A stretch of DNA of 36,256 bases from assembly GCA_015064965.1 (NCBI GenBank), contig SVRG01000007.1, positions 1-36,256 of the forward strand. Direction: 5' to 3'. Within the stretch, counting starts at the first letter, position 1, and each line of letters begins with the position of its first letter. Made by a program: the position numbers and the translations under genes. Below the pieces are notes generated by a model. That model was not told the origin of the DNA. It worked only from the letters and a program-made list of their open reading frames with translations, and made no database searches. This document shows, piece after piece, positions 8,546 through 16,059 of the stretch. The stretch is from Oscillospiraceae bacterium (lineage in GTDB: Bacteria > Bacillota > Clostridia > Oscillospirales > CAG-272).

Positions 8546-10771
8546 CTATATTCCCGTGGGGTTGATGTCAACACCGCAGGTAACATTTTTATATTTAGCC
8601 GTGCCAAACGTGCAAACAACCTCGGAAAACAACTTTAAAAGCTGCTTTGAACGGCGGCATTTCAGCACAATTCTCATACGGTACCGCTCGTCTATCTTAT
8701 AAACGGTAGCCTCAAACGGTCCAAATGAGATTATCGGCACATTCTTGTATTCATTTGCAGTTTTCTTTTTCAGAAATTCAAATATTTCCACCGCGCACTT
8801 TGAGCAGTCAGTTTCGCTTAACGATGTTATCGAAAACACTGCTATGTCGCAGTACGGAGGAAAGGTAAACGCTTTGCGGAGCTTGATGTCACGCTCGTAA
8901 AAAGCCTTGTAATCCTGCGCGGCGGCAAGCCGTATAACCTCGTGCTGCGGATTCATTGTCTGAATCACGGCAACACCGTGTTTTTCAGCCCGCCCTGCTC
9001 TGCCGATAACCTGCGTAAGCATTGAAAATGTACGCTCGCCCGCGCGAAAGTCGTCCATATAAAGCGTACTGTCGGCATTGAGCACTCCGACAAGCGTTAC
9101 ATCGGGAAAATCATGCCCCTTTGCAACCATCTGTGTGCCGAGCAAAACATCTGCACCGTGGGCGCGGAATCTTGCAAGCATATCGTCATACGCACTTTTT
9201 TTAGTAGTGGTATCCGCATCCATGCGCATTATAGTTCCTTGGAATTTTTCGTAAAACTCCTCCTCCACCTTCTGGGTGCCGTAGCCCATAAATGCAAGGT
9301 GCTCTCCCTTACATGACGGACACACCGAAACAATTGGCGAGCGGTAACCGCAATAGTGGCAAAGAAGTGTATCGTTTTTTCCATGCTTGTGGCGAGTGAG
9401 TGATACGGAGCAATGAGGACAAAGCACCGCCTCACCGCAATCGCGGCACGAAAGAAACGCATTGTATCCACGGCGGTTTAAAAACAGAATCGCCTGGTCG
9501 CCGCCCTCAAGCGTTTCTCTTAACTTTTCATTCAGCAAATTGCCGTATGGTGAAAGATTACCTCCGAGAGCATTTTTGCGAATATCGTCAATATACACCT
9601 CGGGCAGTCTTGCACTGCCGTATCTTTCTGTGAGCTCTACAAGCTCATATGTACCGCTTTTTGCCTTGAAATAGCTCTCAACTGACGGGGTTGCAGAGGC
9701 GAGCAACAAAAGCCCCTTTGCGCGTCCGAGACGGAATGCCGCAACATCACGTGCGTGATACTTCGGGCTCATGTCCGACTTGTAGGTATGCTCCTGCTCC
9801 TCGTCAATGATTATCATGCCGAGATTTTTCATCGGTGCAAACACTGCACTGCGCGTGCCTATAACAAGGTCTACCTCACCTGCGTCAATGCGTCGGTATG
9901 CATCATAGCGTTCACCTGCGGAAAGAGAGGAATGAAGTACCGCCACTCTATCACCGTAAAACGAACAAAAAAGTCCGACCGTTTGCGGTGTGAGAGAAAT
10001 TTCAGGCACAAGAACAATAACGCCCTTGCCGCTTTTTACGGCATGGTCTATCATTGCTTTCATCACTCTTGTTTTGCCGGAGCCGGTAACGCCGTAAAGC
10101 AAAGCGCACCTTGCGTCATCGGCATCATAAAGCGAGCAAAGAGTATCAAATGCCTTTTGCTGATGCGCACTTAACACATTTTTGCGGCTTTCGTCAACCT
10201 TGATATCGGCATATGGGTTTCGCCATACACTCTCAAGTCTGACCTCCGCCGCGCCTGCAGCTTTGAGCGCCTTTAATTGCGCACTGCCTGCGCCTGTACG
10301 CTCGTAAAGCTCGCTTGCGGGCAAAAACTCATCCGTGAGAGCGAAATACAATGCCTTTTGTTTTTCACCGTGCGGTGAAAACTCTGCGTCTGTACGGCGC
10401 ACATACACCACGCTTTTTTCATTTGTTGCACTTTTCAGTGCCGAAAGCGGAGGTGCAACCGTTCGCACAGCATCACCGGTGGTACAAAGCGTGTACTCCT
10501 TTAAAAAATCGCACATTGCGAGCTGCTCCTCGGAAAAAGTAACGCGCAAATTCACATCAATAATGTCCTTTGTGCGCTCACTTTCTGTATAGTCGCATAC
10601 CTCAATGACAAGTCCCATTCGCTTTTTGTTAGCGGCGGAAAACGGAACAAAAACCAGCGAGCCACGGCAAACCAATCCCGACAAATGTTCGGGAATACGA
10701 TAGTCAAAAGGTCTGTCCAGCGCGCTCGGCGCATCGAGTAAAAAGACCTTTGCATATGCCGCACCTTTCAT
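8546..10771 (-). CDS. priA: Primosomal replication-restart helicase PriA
   Basis: A 3'-5' superfamily-2 DNA helicase that reloads the replisome at stalled forks. The 741-residue chain has the N-terminal DNA-binding domains (about 1-190), Walker A GVTGSGKT (227-234), Walker B DEEQ (323-326, DEEH in E. coli), the helicase GSATPSVES-like motif as LLASATPSVES, and the zinc module with four CxxC-type pairs (CRDCGEAVLCPHC, LLCHYCG, SVCPSCKG). The C-terminal helicase motifs GTQMVAKGHDFPDVTLVGV and QVIGRAGRAEKHG are intact. coaBC, which often sits between rpoZ and priA in Firmicutes, is absent here. Confidence 0.96.
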   Translation of the reverse strand: MKGAAYAKVFLLDAPSALDRPFDYRIPEHLSGLVCRGSLVFVPFSAANKKRMGLVIEVCDYTESERTKDIIDVNLRVTFSEEQLAMCDFLKEYTLCTTGDAVRTVAPPLSALKSATNEKSVVYVRRTDAEFSPHGEKQKALYFALTDEFLPASELYERTGAGSAQLKALKAAGAAEVRLESVWRNPYADIKVDESRKNVLSAHQQKAFDTLCSLYDADDARCALLYGVTGSGKTRVMKAMIDHAVKSGKGVIVLVPEISLTPQTVGLFCSFYGDRVAVLHSSLSAGERYDAYRRIDAGEVDLVIGTRSAVFAPMKNLGMIIIDEEQEHTYKSDMSPKYHARDVAAFRLGRAKGLLLLASATPSVESYFKAKSGTYELVELTERYGSARLPEVYIDDIRKNALGGNLSPYGNLLNEKLRETLEGGDQAILFLNRRGYNAFLSCRDCGEAVLCPHCSVSLTRHKHGKNDTLLCHYCGYRSPIVSVCPSCKGEHLAFMGYGTQKVEEEFYEKFQGTIMRMDADTTTKKSAYDDMLARFRAHGADVLLGTQMVAKGHDFPDVTLVGVLNADSTLYMDDFRAGERTFSMLTQVIGRAGRAEKHGVAVIQTMNPQHEVIRLAAAQDYKAFYERDIKLRKAFTFPPYCDIAVFSITSLSETDCSKCAVEIFEFLKKKTANEYKNVPIISFGPFEATVYKIDERYRMRIVLKCRRSKQLLKLFSEVVCTFGTAKYKNVTCGVDINPTGI

Positions 10772-10791
10772 AGTTTTTGCTCCTTGTAAAA

Positions 10792-11061
10792 TCAGTTTTC
10801 TTCGAGATGTACTACCTTGTACTCACCGCTGTAAAGCTTTGCAACGGCATTCTTTACTGCTTTTTCATCGCGGATATCCTTGTCGATAAGCGCGCTTATC
10901 GGCTTATCGGTTTCCTTGCGCTCAATAAGCTTTTCAGCATATGCTCTCTGCTCAACATATTCATCGGTAATAATGCGCGCGCATTTTGCGGTTGCAATTA
11001 CGAGCTCGTAACGGTTGAGTTCATCGTTTGTCATTGCTTCTACGGAAGGCTTGTTAATCAT
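10792..11061 (-). CDS. rpoZ: DNA-directed RNA polymerase omega subunit
   Basis: Small subunit that helps fold and hold the beta-prime subunit of RNA polymerase. The 89-residue protein shows the family pattern NRYELVIATAKCAR, where the N-terminal helix contains the Y-x-L-V-x-x-x-A-K-R-A-like motif, and a KPISALIDKDI segment corresponding to the conserved KPV..A..EI region. It lies two bases after gmk, the canonical gmk-rpoZ pairing seen across bacteria, which makes the call secure despite the short length. Twenty bases separate it from priA. Confidence 0.93.
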   Translation of the reverse strand: MINKPSVEAMTNDELNRYELVIATAKCARIITDEYVEQRAYAEKLIERKETDKPISALIDKDIRDEKAVKNAVAKLYSGEYKVVHLEEN

Positions 11062-11063
11062 AA

Positions 11064-11678
11064 TTATTCTCCTTTTTCGCTATTTGCGAAATATTTGTTT
11101 TTAAATTCAACGGTGCAGTTAGCACGAAGTTCTTCTGCTCGCGCTATTGCAAAGAAATTATCAACGGCTTCATTGATTTTGCCGGTTTCATTTATAACCA
11201 AATAGTCATACTGATTAAGATACTCAAGTTCTTCAGAAGCGCGGCGAAGACGCTTTGCAATCGACTCCTCGGTATCGCGACCGCGGTCAAAAAGTCTGCG
11301 GCGCTGCTCGGCTGCATCGGGGGGAGTTACCATCACAAGAACTGCGTGAGGATACTTTTTCTTAATCTGTGTCGCACCGTCAACCTCTATTTCAAGGATG
11401 AGGTGCTTGCCATTTTGCTCGGCTCGCTCAAACTCGGAAACGAGCGTGCCGTAATAATTGCCGCAGTATTCGGTATACTCTACAACACCGCCGCTCTTGA
11501 TTTTTTCCTCAAATGATTCGCGGCTGATATAGTGGTAATTAACACCGTCAACCTCGCCCTTTAAAATCGGACGTGACGTTGCGCTTACCGCGCAGATAAA
11601 CTCATCGCTTCTGCCCAAGATTTCGCCAACAACAGTTCCCTTTCCGCTGCCGGCAGGACCTGAAATAATGAATACCAT
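11064..11678 (-). CDS. gmk: Guanylate kinase
   Basis: Phosphorylates GMP to GDP with ATP. The 204-residue protein begins [15 protein letters not shown] with the P-loop in the GKGT form seen in several nucleotide kinases, then has the GMP-binding region with TSRPILKGEVDGVNYHYIS (the usual RPxRxGExxGxxYxF motif) and EYTEYCGNYYGT, and the LILEIEVDGATQIK Walker-B-like segment. The lid RRRLFDRGRDTEESIAKRL is intact. The Arg of the TTRxPRxGE motif is represented by RPILKGE, a small divergence. Its ATG overlaps the remA TAA by one base (TAATG). Confidence 0.95.
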   Translation of the reverse strand: MVFIISGPAGSGKGTVVGEILGRSDEFICAVSATSRPILKGEVDGVNYHYISRESFEEKIKSGGVVEYTEYCGNYYGTLVSEFERAEQNGKHLILEIEVDGATQIKKKYPHAVLVMVTPPDAAEQRRRLFDRGRDTEESIAKRLRRASEELEYLNQYDYLVINETGKINEAVDNFFAIARAEELRANCTVEFKNKYFANSEKGE

Positions 11679-11947
11679 TATTCATCCTCCTCTGCTACGT
11701 CGGTCTCGTCAATCTCGTCTGCAAGACGGTTTGAGATGGTTTCAGGCTGAGTAGCGCTCAAAATCACATGGTCACTGTCGGTGATGATGATGGCTCTGGT
11801 TCGGCGACCGCAGGTAACGTCAATAATGCGTCCGCCCTCGCGCGCTTCGCTTACAAGTCGCTTCATCGGTGCCGAATCGGGGCTGACAAGCGCAACCACG
11901 CGGTCAGCAGCTACCATGTTGCCAAAGCCTACATTGATGAATTTCAT
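11678..11947 (-). CDS. remA: RemA/DUF370-family DNA-binding regulator
   Basis: A small DNA-binding protein; in Bacillus subtilis RemA activates biofilm-matrix and osmoprotection genes by wrapping DNA as an oligomer. The 89 residues match the family throughout: [20 protein letters not shown], then the [23 protein letters not shown] segment with the basic DNA-binding loop, then [18 protein letters not shown]. The C-terminal acidic tail is variable. It sits between yicC and gmk, as in Bacillus (yloC-remA-gmk). What it regulates in this organism cannot be seen, although the AT-rich secretome promoters in this window would be reasonable targets to test. Confidence 0.93.
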   Translation of the reverse strand: MKFINVGFGNMVAADRVVALVSPDSAPMKRLVSEAREGGRIIDVTCGRRTRAIIITDSDHVILSATQPETISNRLADEIDETDVAEEDE

Positions 11948-11964
11948 TTGTTTCTCCTATTCTG

Positions 11965-12852
11965 TTACTCTATGTTCTGTATCTGTTCTCTGATTTTTTC
12001 AAGCTCGGCTTTGATATCAACAACAAGCTTTGCAATATCAAGGCACTGCGCCTTTGAGCCGATTGTATTGGTTTCGCGATTGATTTCCTGAAGCAGAAAA
12101 TCAAGCTTTCTGCCGCACGGCTCTCTGCTTGCAAGAATATCGTAAAATGCGCCGAAGTGGCATCCAAGACGGGTGAGTTCCTCGTCTATTGCAACGCGGT
12201 CTGCGTAAATTGCACTCTCTGTAAGAATGCGTGCCTCGTCAATAACAACATTGTTGTCATCGAGAAATGCCTTTATTCTCTCAGTGAGCTTTGCGTTGTA
12301 TGCCTTGATTTCCTCCTCGGAATAGTCGGCAATCTTTGCAGCCTTTTCGCGGATAAACTCAATCTTTGCTGCGATATCCTTTTCAATTTTTTCACCCTCG
12401 GATACACGCGCACTTACAAATTCGGAAAGTGCCTTGTCAAGCACCTCTTTAATCATAAGCCAGTCGCCCTCTTCATCATCCTCGGCGCGCTTGGTTGTAA
12501 ACACCTCGCGATTCTGAGCTACGCTCATAACGCTTATATCGTCACGAAGCGAGAATTTATCGCGAAGCGCTTCAAGCGCCTTTATGTAGCCGCTTGCATA
12601 TGCATCGTCAAGCAAAATCTCAACTTCAGTGTCGGAGAGGGTATCCACACCTACATAAATCTCCACCTTACCGCGGCTGATTCCGTTTTGCTGTACATAA
12701 GTCTTTACCTTATCCTCAAGGAAACTGTAGCGTCGCGGCATGCGGACAGTGGCATCGAGATATCGACTGTTTACGCTCTTGATTTCAACAGTGATATCTT
12801 TTTCTTCTGTTGTAACTCTTGCGCGGCCGAAAGCCGTCATACTTCTGATCAT
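11965..12852 (-). CDS. yicC: YicC/YloC-family endoribonuclease
   Basis: Member of the YicC family, shown in E. coli to be an endoribonuclease that promotes small-RNA turnover. The 295-residue protein starts MIRSMTAFGRA, the family hallmark, with the conserved EIKSVNSRYLDATVRMPRR segment and the C-terminal GRKLDFLLQEINRETNTIGSKA block. The ORF track begins ten codons earlier; the ATG at 12852 is preferred because GGAGGT lies 7 bases upstream and the family starts exactly here. It is the first gene of the long minus-strand operon and is preceded by a near-consensus promoter at 12915-12943. Confidence 0.94.
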   Translation of the reverse strand: MIRSMTAFGRARVTTEEKDITVEIKSVNSRYLDATVRMPRRYSFLEDKVKTYVQQNGISRGKVEIYVGVDTLSDTEVEILLDDAYASGYIKALEALRDKFSLRDDISVMSVAQNREVFTTKRAEDDEEGDWLMIKEVLDKALSEFVSARVSEGEKIEKDIAAKIEFIREKAAKIADYSEEEIKAYNAKLTERIKAFLDDNNVVIDEARILTESAIYADRVAIDEELTRLGCHFGAFYDILASREPCGRKLDFLLQEINRETNTIGSKAQCLDIAKLVVDIKAELEKIREQIQNIE

Positions 12853-12898
12853 TTTTACCTCCGTTATTATACTTTTTTGCATAACATGCCCATATTAG

Positions 12899-12943
12899 TA
12901 TAATATATTAATATATTATATATAATTTCGCGCGCAAAGTCAA
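12899..12943 (-). promoter_or_regulatory. Promoter of the yicC-to-cysE operon, with a symmetric -10 region
   Basis: On the minus strand TTGACT (12938-12943) and TATAAT (12915-12920) are separated by exactly 17 bases, an almost ideal housekeeping sigma promoter. The -10 lies inside a perfect 22-bp palindrome at 12899-12920, so a second TATAAT faces the other way on the plus strand with TTGCAT 16 bases upstream of it (12877-12882). Confidence 0.8.
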
Positions 12944-12945
12944 GA

Positions 12946-12974
12946 AAAAGACCGCCGATTCGGCGGTCTTTTTT
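12946..12974 (-). terminator. Rho-independent terminator of the traX-like gene
   Basis: GACCGCC and GGCGGTC arms around a short loop, flanked by A and T runs on both sides, directly after the traX-like stop. The flanks make it able to work in either direction. Confidence 0.85.
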
Positions 12975-13700
12975 CTATAAAAATATGTCAATTAAGTACA
13001 AAACTCCGAGATGGAGCGGATAAAAGATGTAAAACGCATACTTGAACTTTTTGCTCCCGCGCTCGCCGTTATAACAAAGCAGTATCGGAATTGACAAAAG
13101 TGCAAACCATATATAACTAAGTGCACTTTGTAATAAAAGTGCAAAAAATACAAGTCCTATACCAAAGCAAAAAGTTTGTTTTTTGCGTTCTTTGCAAAGG
13201 AGTGCAAAAAGGGGCAAAATCGCACCTGCAAAACCATAGTCAAAATATACGGAAACACCGATGATCCCCTTTGAATATGTGCAAAAAATATCGAAGGCGA
13301 GAACCGTCATAACGGTTGCCGCAAATACAACAAATTTTGTAATAGCCTTTGATTTGTCAGGGTTTTTAAGCGATTTTTCAAAGTCAATATACGAAAAGCA
13401 TATGAGCATTGCAAACGAAAGTGTAAATAAAATATTCAGGTACACCGACCGTATTCCGCCGCTCTGTATCTCCTCTGCTGCGTACACGATCTGGCATGCT
13501 GTGCCGAGCAAAAAAGTACGCAAAAAATAGCGTGTCCGACTCTTGGTATATCTTGCGCCTTCGGCAATAAAAAATCCGAATATCGGCATGGCAAGTCTGC
13601 CCACATACCGCATCCATATCTGTGACGGAAAAAGCAAAAGTCCTGCATGGTCAATGAGCATGCTAACGCATGCAATAAATTTCAATACATTAGCATTCAT
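12975..13700 (-). CDS. TraX-family polytopic membrane protein
   Basis: A membrane protein of the TraX family; the F-plasmid member acetylates pilin, but chromosomal Firmicutes members have no assigned role. The 241 residues begin NVLKFIACVSMLIDHAGLL, the family signature with its IDH motif, followed by the RLAMPIFGFFIAEG segment and around eight hydrophobic spans, ending IFYPLHLGVLYLI, another family hallmark (YPLHL). The ORF track starts 27 codons upstream inside the thioesterase gene; the ATG at 13700 fits the family start and follows the thioesterase TAA by one base. No strong ribosome site is visible, so coupling to the upstream gene is likely. No conjugation genes are nearby. Confidence 0.85.
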   Translation of the reverse strand: MNANVLKFIACVSMLIDHAGLLLFPSQIWMRYVGRLAMPIFGFFIAEGARYTKSRTRYFLRTFLLGTACQIVYAAEEIQSGGIRSVYLNILFTLSFAMLICFSYIDFEKSLKNPDKSKAITKFVVFAATVMTVLAFDIFCTYSKGIIGVSVYFDYGFAGAILPLFALLCKERKKQTFCFGIGLVFFALLLQSALSYIWFALLSIPILLCYNGERGSKKFKYAFYIFYPLHLGVLYLIDIFL

Positions 13701-13701
13701 A

Positions 13702-14415
13702 TTAAAAATACAAGGCAGCTTCGCAGTTTGTTTTTCCGTCCGAGCGGACAGTTCTGAAATAAGCAATGTTTCCGTCAACATTTGAAAACAGAGTCAATTC
13801 ATCGCCAAGCGGTGCCTCTGCAACATAACTGATGTTAATTCCCTTAAGAATTTTATGAGAAAAATCAGGCACAAAATCACATAGCATATTGAGATATTTT
13901 GTATTGTTCATATGCCCATTGAGATCAGTGTCGCTATAATAAACCACGCGCTTTGCTACCTCTGTCATTTCCTCGTTTTTGGGGATTCTTACACGTAGCG
14001 GCAACGGCATTTCAATCGGCGGGTCTGTCTCACCGCCAATTCGCGTTGGGTAATCCTCAACGCGAATGAGTTTTTTCTCGTTTATGTCAAGCAATGCCCA
14101 CACGGTGTACACCTCAACAGCGCACTCATCTCCCATTTTAAGCGTATAACAGCGATTGAAAGAAGGTCCGCGGCTATCAGTCGCCCATGTTTCACAAAGT
14201 GCCTCTCCCTCGCGGATTTCCTTACGTATCGCCATAACAAGGCGACTCAGAATAAAGCCCTTTCCCTCTTTCCTGAGATCGTCATTTGATGGTGGGAACT
14301 CTTCCATATGATGAGAACCCACCTCCTCGAGTTTTGCAAGGAGCTGGGTGGGGCGAGCTATACCGTGCATATCAACATCGTAACTATTGATTTCTATTTT
14401 TTCTGTATACTTCAT
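13702..14415 (-). CDS. Acyl-ACP thioesterase (FatA-like)
   Basis: Hydrolyses acyl groups from acyl carrier protein, releasing free fatty acids. The 237-residue protein is a double hotdog fold: the first hotdog covers about 1-130 with DMHGIARPTQLLAKLEEVG and the substrate-side SRLVMAIRKEI strand, and the second starts about 150 with the active-site motif SDTDLNGHMNNTKYL (D164, N166, H168), the same DxNxHxNN arrangement as plant FatA/FatB. AAAGGAAA precedes the ATG. It follows fba's terminator by only a few bases, leaving no room for its own promoter, and is coupled to the TraX-like gene downstream. Chain-length preference cannot be read from sequence. Confidence 0.9.
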   Translation of the reverse strand: MKYTEKIEINSYDVDMHGIARPTQLLAKLEEVGSHHMEEFPPSNDDLRKEGKGFILSRLVMAIRKEIREGEALCETWATDSRGPSFNRCYTLKMGDECAVEVYTVWALLDINEKKLIRVEDYPTRIGGETDPPIEMPLPLRVRIPKNEEMTEVAKRVVYYSDTDLNGHMNNTKYLNMLCDFVPDFSHKILKGINISYVAEAPLGDELTLFSNVDGNIAYFRTVRSDGKTNCEAALYF

Positions 14416-14423
14416 TTTCCTTT

Positions 14424-14460
14424 AAAACAAGGGCTGACTTGCGTCAGCCCTTGGTTTTTG
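14424..14460 (-). terminator. Rho-independent terminator after fba
   Basis: An 11-bp perfect stem, CAAGGGCTGAC with GTCAGCCCTTG, around the loop TTGC, followed on the minus strand by TTTT. It ends directly before the Shine-Dalgarno sequence of the thioesterase gene. Confidence 0.88.
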
Positions 14461-14462
14461 TA

Positions 14463-15422
14463 TTAGAGTGTGTTTGCAGAGCCGAGAACGTTTACGATCT
14501 TGTGGTAAACAGTCTTCTTAACTTCTTCACGAGCAACAGAGAGATAACCGCGGGGGTCAAACACATCGGGTGACTCGTGCATTACGCGGCGAATACCCGC
14601 AGTGAGAGCAAGGCGGATATCGGAGTCGATATTGATCTTACATACTGCCATAGTAGCTGCTTTGCGAAGCTGTTCTTCGGGAATACCTACTGCGTCCGGA
14701 AGCTTGCCGCCGATAGCGTTGATTTCCTTAACATAATGCTGAGGAACGGAGGATGCACCGTGGAGAACGATCGGGAAGCCGGGAAGACGCTTACCAACCT
14801 CTTCAAGAATATCAAAACGAAGCGGAGGGGGAACAAGGATGCCCTCTGCGTTGCGTGTGCACTGTGCAGGGGTAAACTTGTATGCACCGTGAGAAGTACC
14901 GATGGAAATTGCAAGAGAGTCAACACCGGTGCGGCCTACAAATTCTTCTACTTCTTCAGGCTTTGTGTAGGAGGATTCTTCAGCTACTACATCGTCTTCA
15001 ACGCCTGCGAGCACGCCGAGTTCGCCTTCTACCACCACGCCATTTGCGTGTGCATATTCAACAACCTTCTTGGTAACCGCAATGTTATCCTCAAAAGAAT
15101 GGTGAGAACCGTCAATCATAACGGAAGTAAAGCCACCGTCAATGCAAGCTTTGCAGATTTCAAAATCTGCGCCGTGGTCAAGGTGGAGAGCAAGGTCAAT
15201 GCCGGAGTCTGCGATAGCAGCCTTTGCAAGTGCGAGGAGGTACTCCTGCTTTGCATACTTTCTTGCGCCTGCAGAAACCTGAAGAATTACAGGGGACTTT
15301 GCTTCACCCGCTGCTTCAGCGATAGCCTGAATGATCTCCATGTTGTTAATGTTGAAAGCACCGATTGCATAGCCGCCCTCATATGCCTTCTTGAACATTT
15401 CCTTTGTTGTTACAAGTGCCAT
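14463..15422 (-). CDS. fba: Class II fructose-bisphosphate aldolase
   Basis: Zinc-dependent aldolase that splits fructose 1,6-bisphosphate in glycolysis and makes it in gluconeogenesis. The 319-residue protein shows AFNINNMEIIQA near the start, the zinc-site motif LALHLDHGAD with FEICKACIDGGFTSVMIDGS, the second zinc-ligand region VEGELGVLAGVED, the phosphate-binding VLHGASSVP and the C-terminal CKINIDSDIRLA. All are normal for the FbaA-type class II enzyme found in Clostridia. GGAGA lies before the ATG and a strong promoter sits at 15469-15497. It is followed by a strong terminator. Confidence 0.96.
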   Translation of the reverse strand: MALVTTKEMFKKAYEGGYAIGAFNINNMEIIQAIAEAAGEAKSPVILQVSAGARKYAKQEYLLALAKAAIADSGIDLALHLDHGADFEICKACIDGGFTSVMIDGSHHSFEDNIAVTKKVVEYAHANGVVVEGELGVLAGVEDDVVAEESSYTKPEEVEEFVGRTGVDSLAISIGTSHGAYKFTPAQCTRNAEGILVPPPLRFDILEEVGKRLPGFPIVLHGASSVPQHYVKEINAIGGKLPDAVGIPEEQLRKAATMAVCKINIDSDIRLALTAGIRRVMHESPDVFDPRGYLSVAREEVKKTVYHKIVNVLGSANTL

Positions 15423-15468
15423 AATTTATATCTCCTATAGATTAAATTGTTTTTTCTTTAACATAACA

Positions 15469-15497
15469 ATTGTACAACAATCAAAGAAAAAAAGCAA
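15469..15497 (-). promoter_or_regulatory. fba promoter
   Basis: On the minus strand TTGCTT (15492-15497) and TACAAT (15469-15474) are 17 bases apart. The -10 falls in an 8-bp palindrome TTGTACAA that is also the core of the larger palindrome at the SLH-GH43 promoter. Confidence 0.75.
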
Positions 15498-15529
15498 GTG
15501 TATTTCTTTACGAATATTTCTGTAATTTT

Positions 15530-15883
15530 TTATACCGTGCCCGAAAGACCGAAACTTATCGATATTGCCGTATCAACAGCGTTCATCACGCTGTCATCGA
15601 GATGCCCCATTTTTTCTTTCAGACGTTGCTTATCTATTGTACGTATTTGTTCGAGCAGGATAACCGAGTCTTTCCCAAGTCCACCCTTGTCCGCATATAT
15701 GTCAATATGTGTCGGAAGATGCGTTTTGCTCATTTTGCTTGTAATTGCCGCGGCAATTACGGTTGGGCTATATTTATTGCCAACGTCATTTTGCACTATC
15801 AGCACAGGTCTGAGTCCTCCCTGCTCGCTGCCGACGACGGGACTTAAGTCAGCATAAAAAATGTCTCCGCGCCGTACACTCAT
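15530..15883 (-). CDS. mazF: MazF/PemK-family mRNA interferase toxin
   Basis: A sequence-specific endoribonuclease toxin that cleaves mRNA at short motifs. The 117-residue protein matches the Bacillus NdoA/EndoA type: [32 protein letters not shown] with the catalytic-region arginine, and the AAITSK motif with the catalytic threonine. The ORF track begins six codons earlier; the ATG at 15883 follows GGGGGC and matches the family start. Bacillus-type loci place the antitoxin gene mazE directly upstream, but the 176 bases before this gene hold no ORF of antitoxin size on the minus strand. The toxin looks intact. An antitoxin elsewhere in the genome is possible. Confidence 0.92.
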   Translation of the reverse strand: MSVRRGDIFYADLSPVVGSEQGGLRPVLIVQNDVGNKYSPTVIAAAITSKMSKTHLPTHIDIYADKGGLGKDSVILLEQIRTIDKQRLKEKMGHLDDSVMNAVDTAISISFGLSGTV

Positions 15884-16059
15884 AAAAGCGCCCCCTTTCA
15901 AGTGGTTTGTCAGTATTTTTCCCTAAGCCACACATGTTTTAATCACGTGTTTTGCTTTTTTGTGTGGGAATTTGTGACAGTTTTTGATAGGACTCCTTTA
16001 ATAGTGTATTTTTACGCGGAGATTTTGGTTAAATAAAGATGAACTAAAATTTTTATTGC

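Noticed and set aside
9755-10174. Plus-strand ORF within priA
   Set aside because: Antisense shadow; the minus strand has all helicase motifs.
11064-11678. GKGT P-loop in guanylate kinase as a possible active-site change
   Set aside because: The GKGT form is common in nucleotide kinases and the rest of the active site is intact.
12975-13700. TraX-like gene as evidence for a conjugative element
   Set aside because: No relaxase, type IV secretion or integrase gene is nearby; chromosomal TraX-like genes are common in Firmicutes.
14577-15440. 287-codon plus-strand ORF over fba
   Set aside because: Antisense to a complete and conserved aldolase; product is Cys-rich with no motif.
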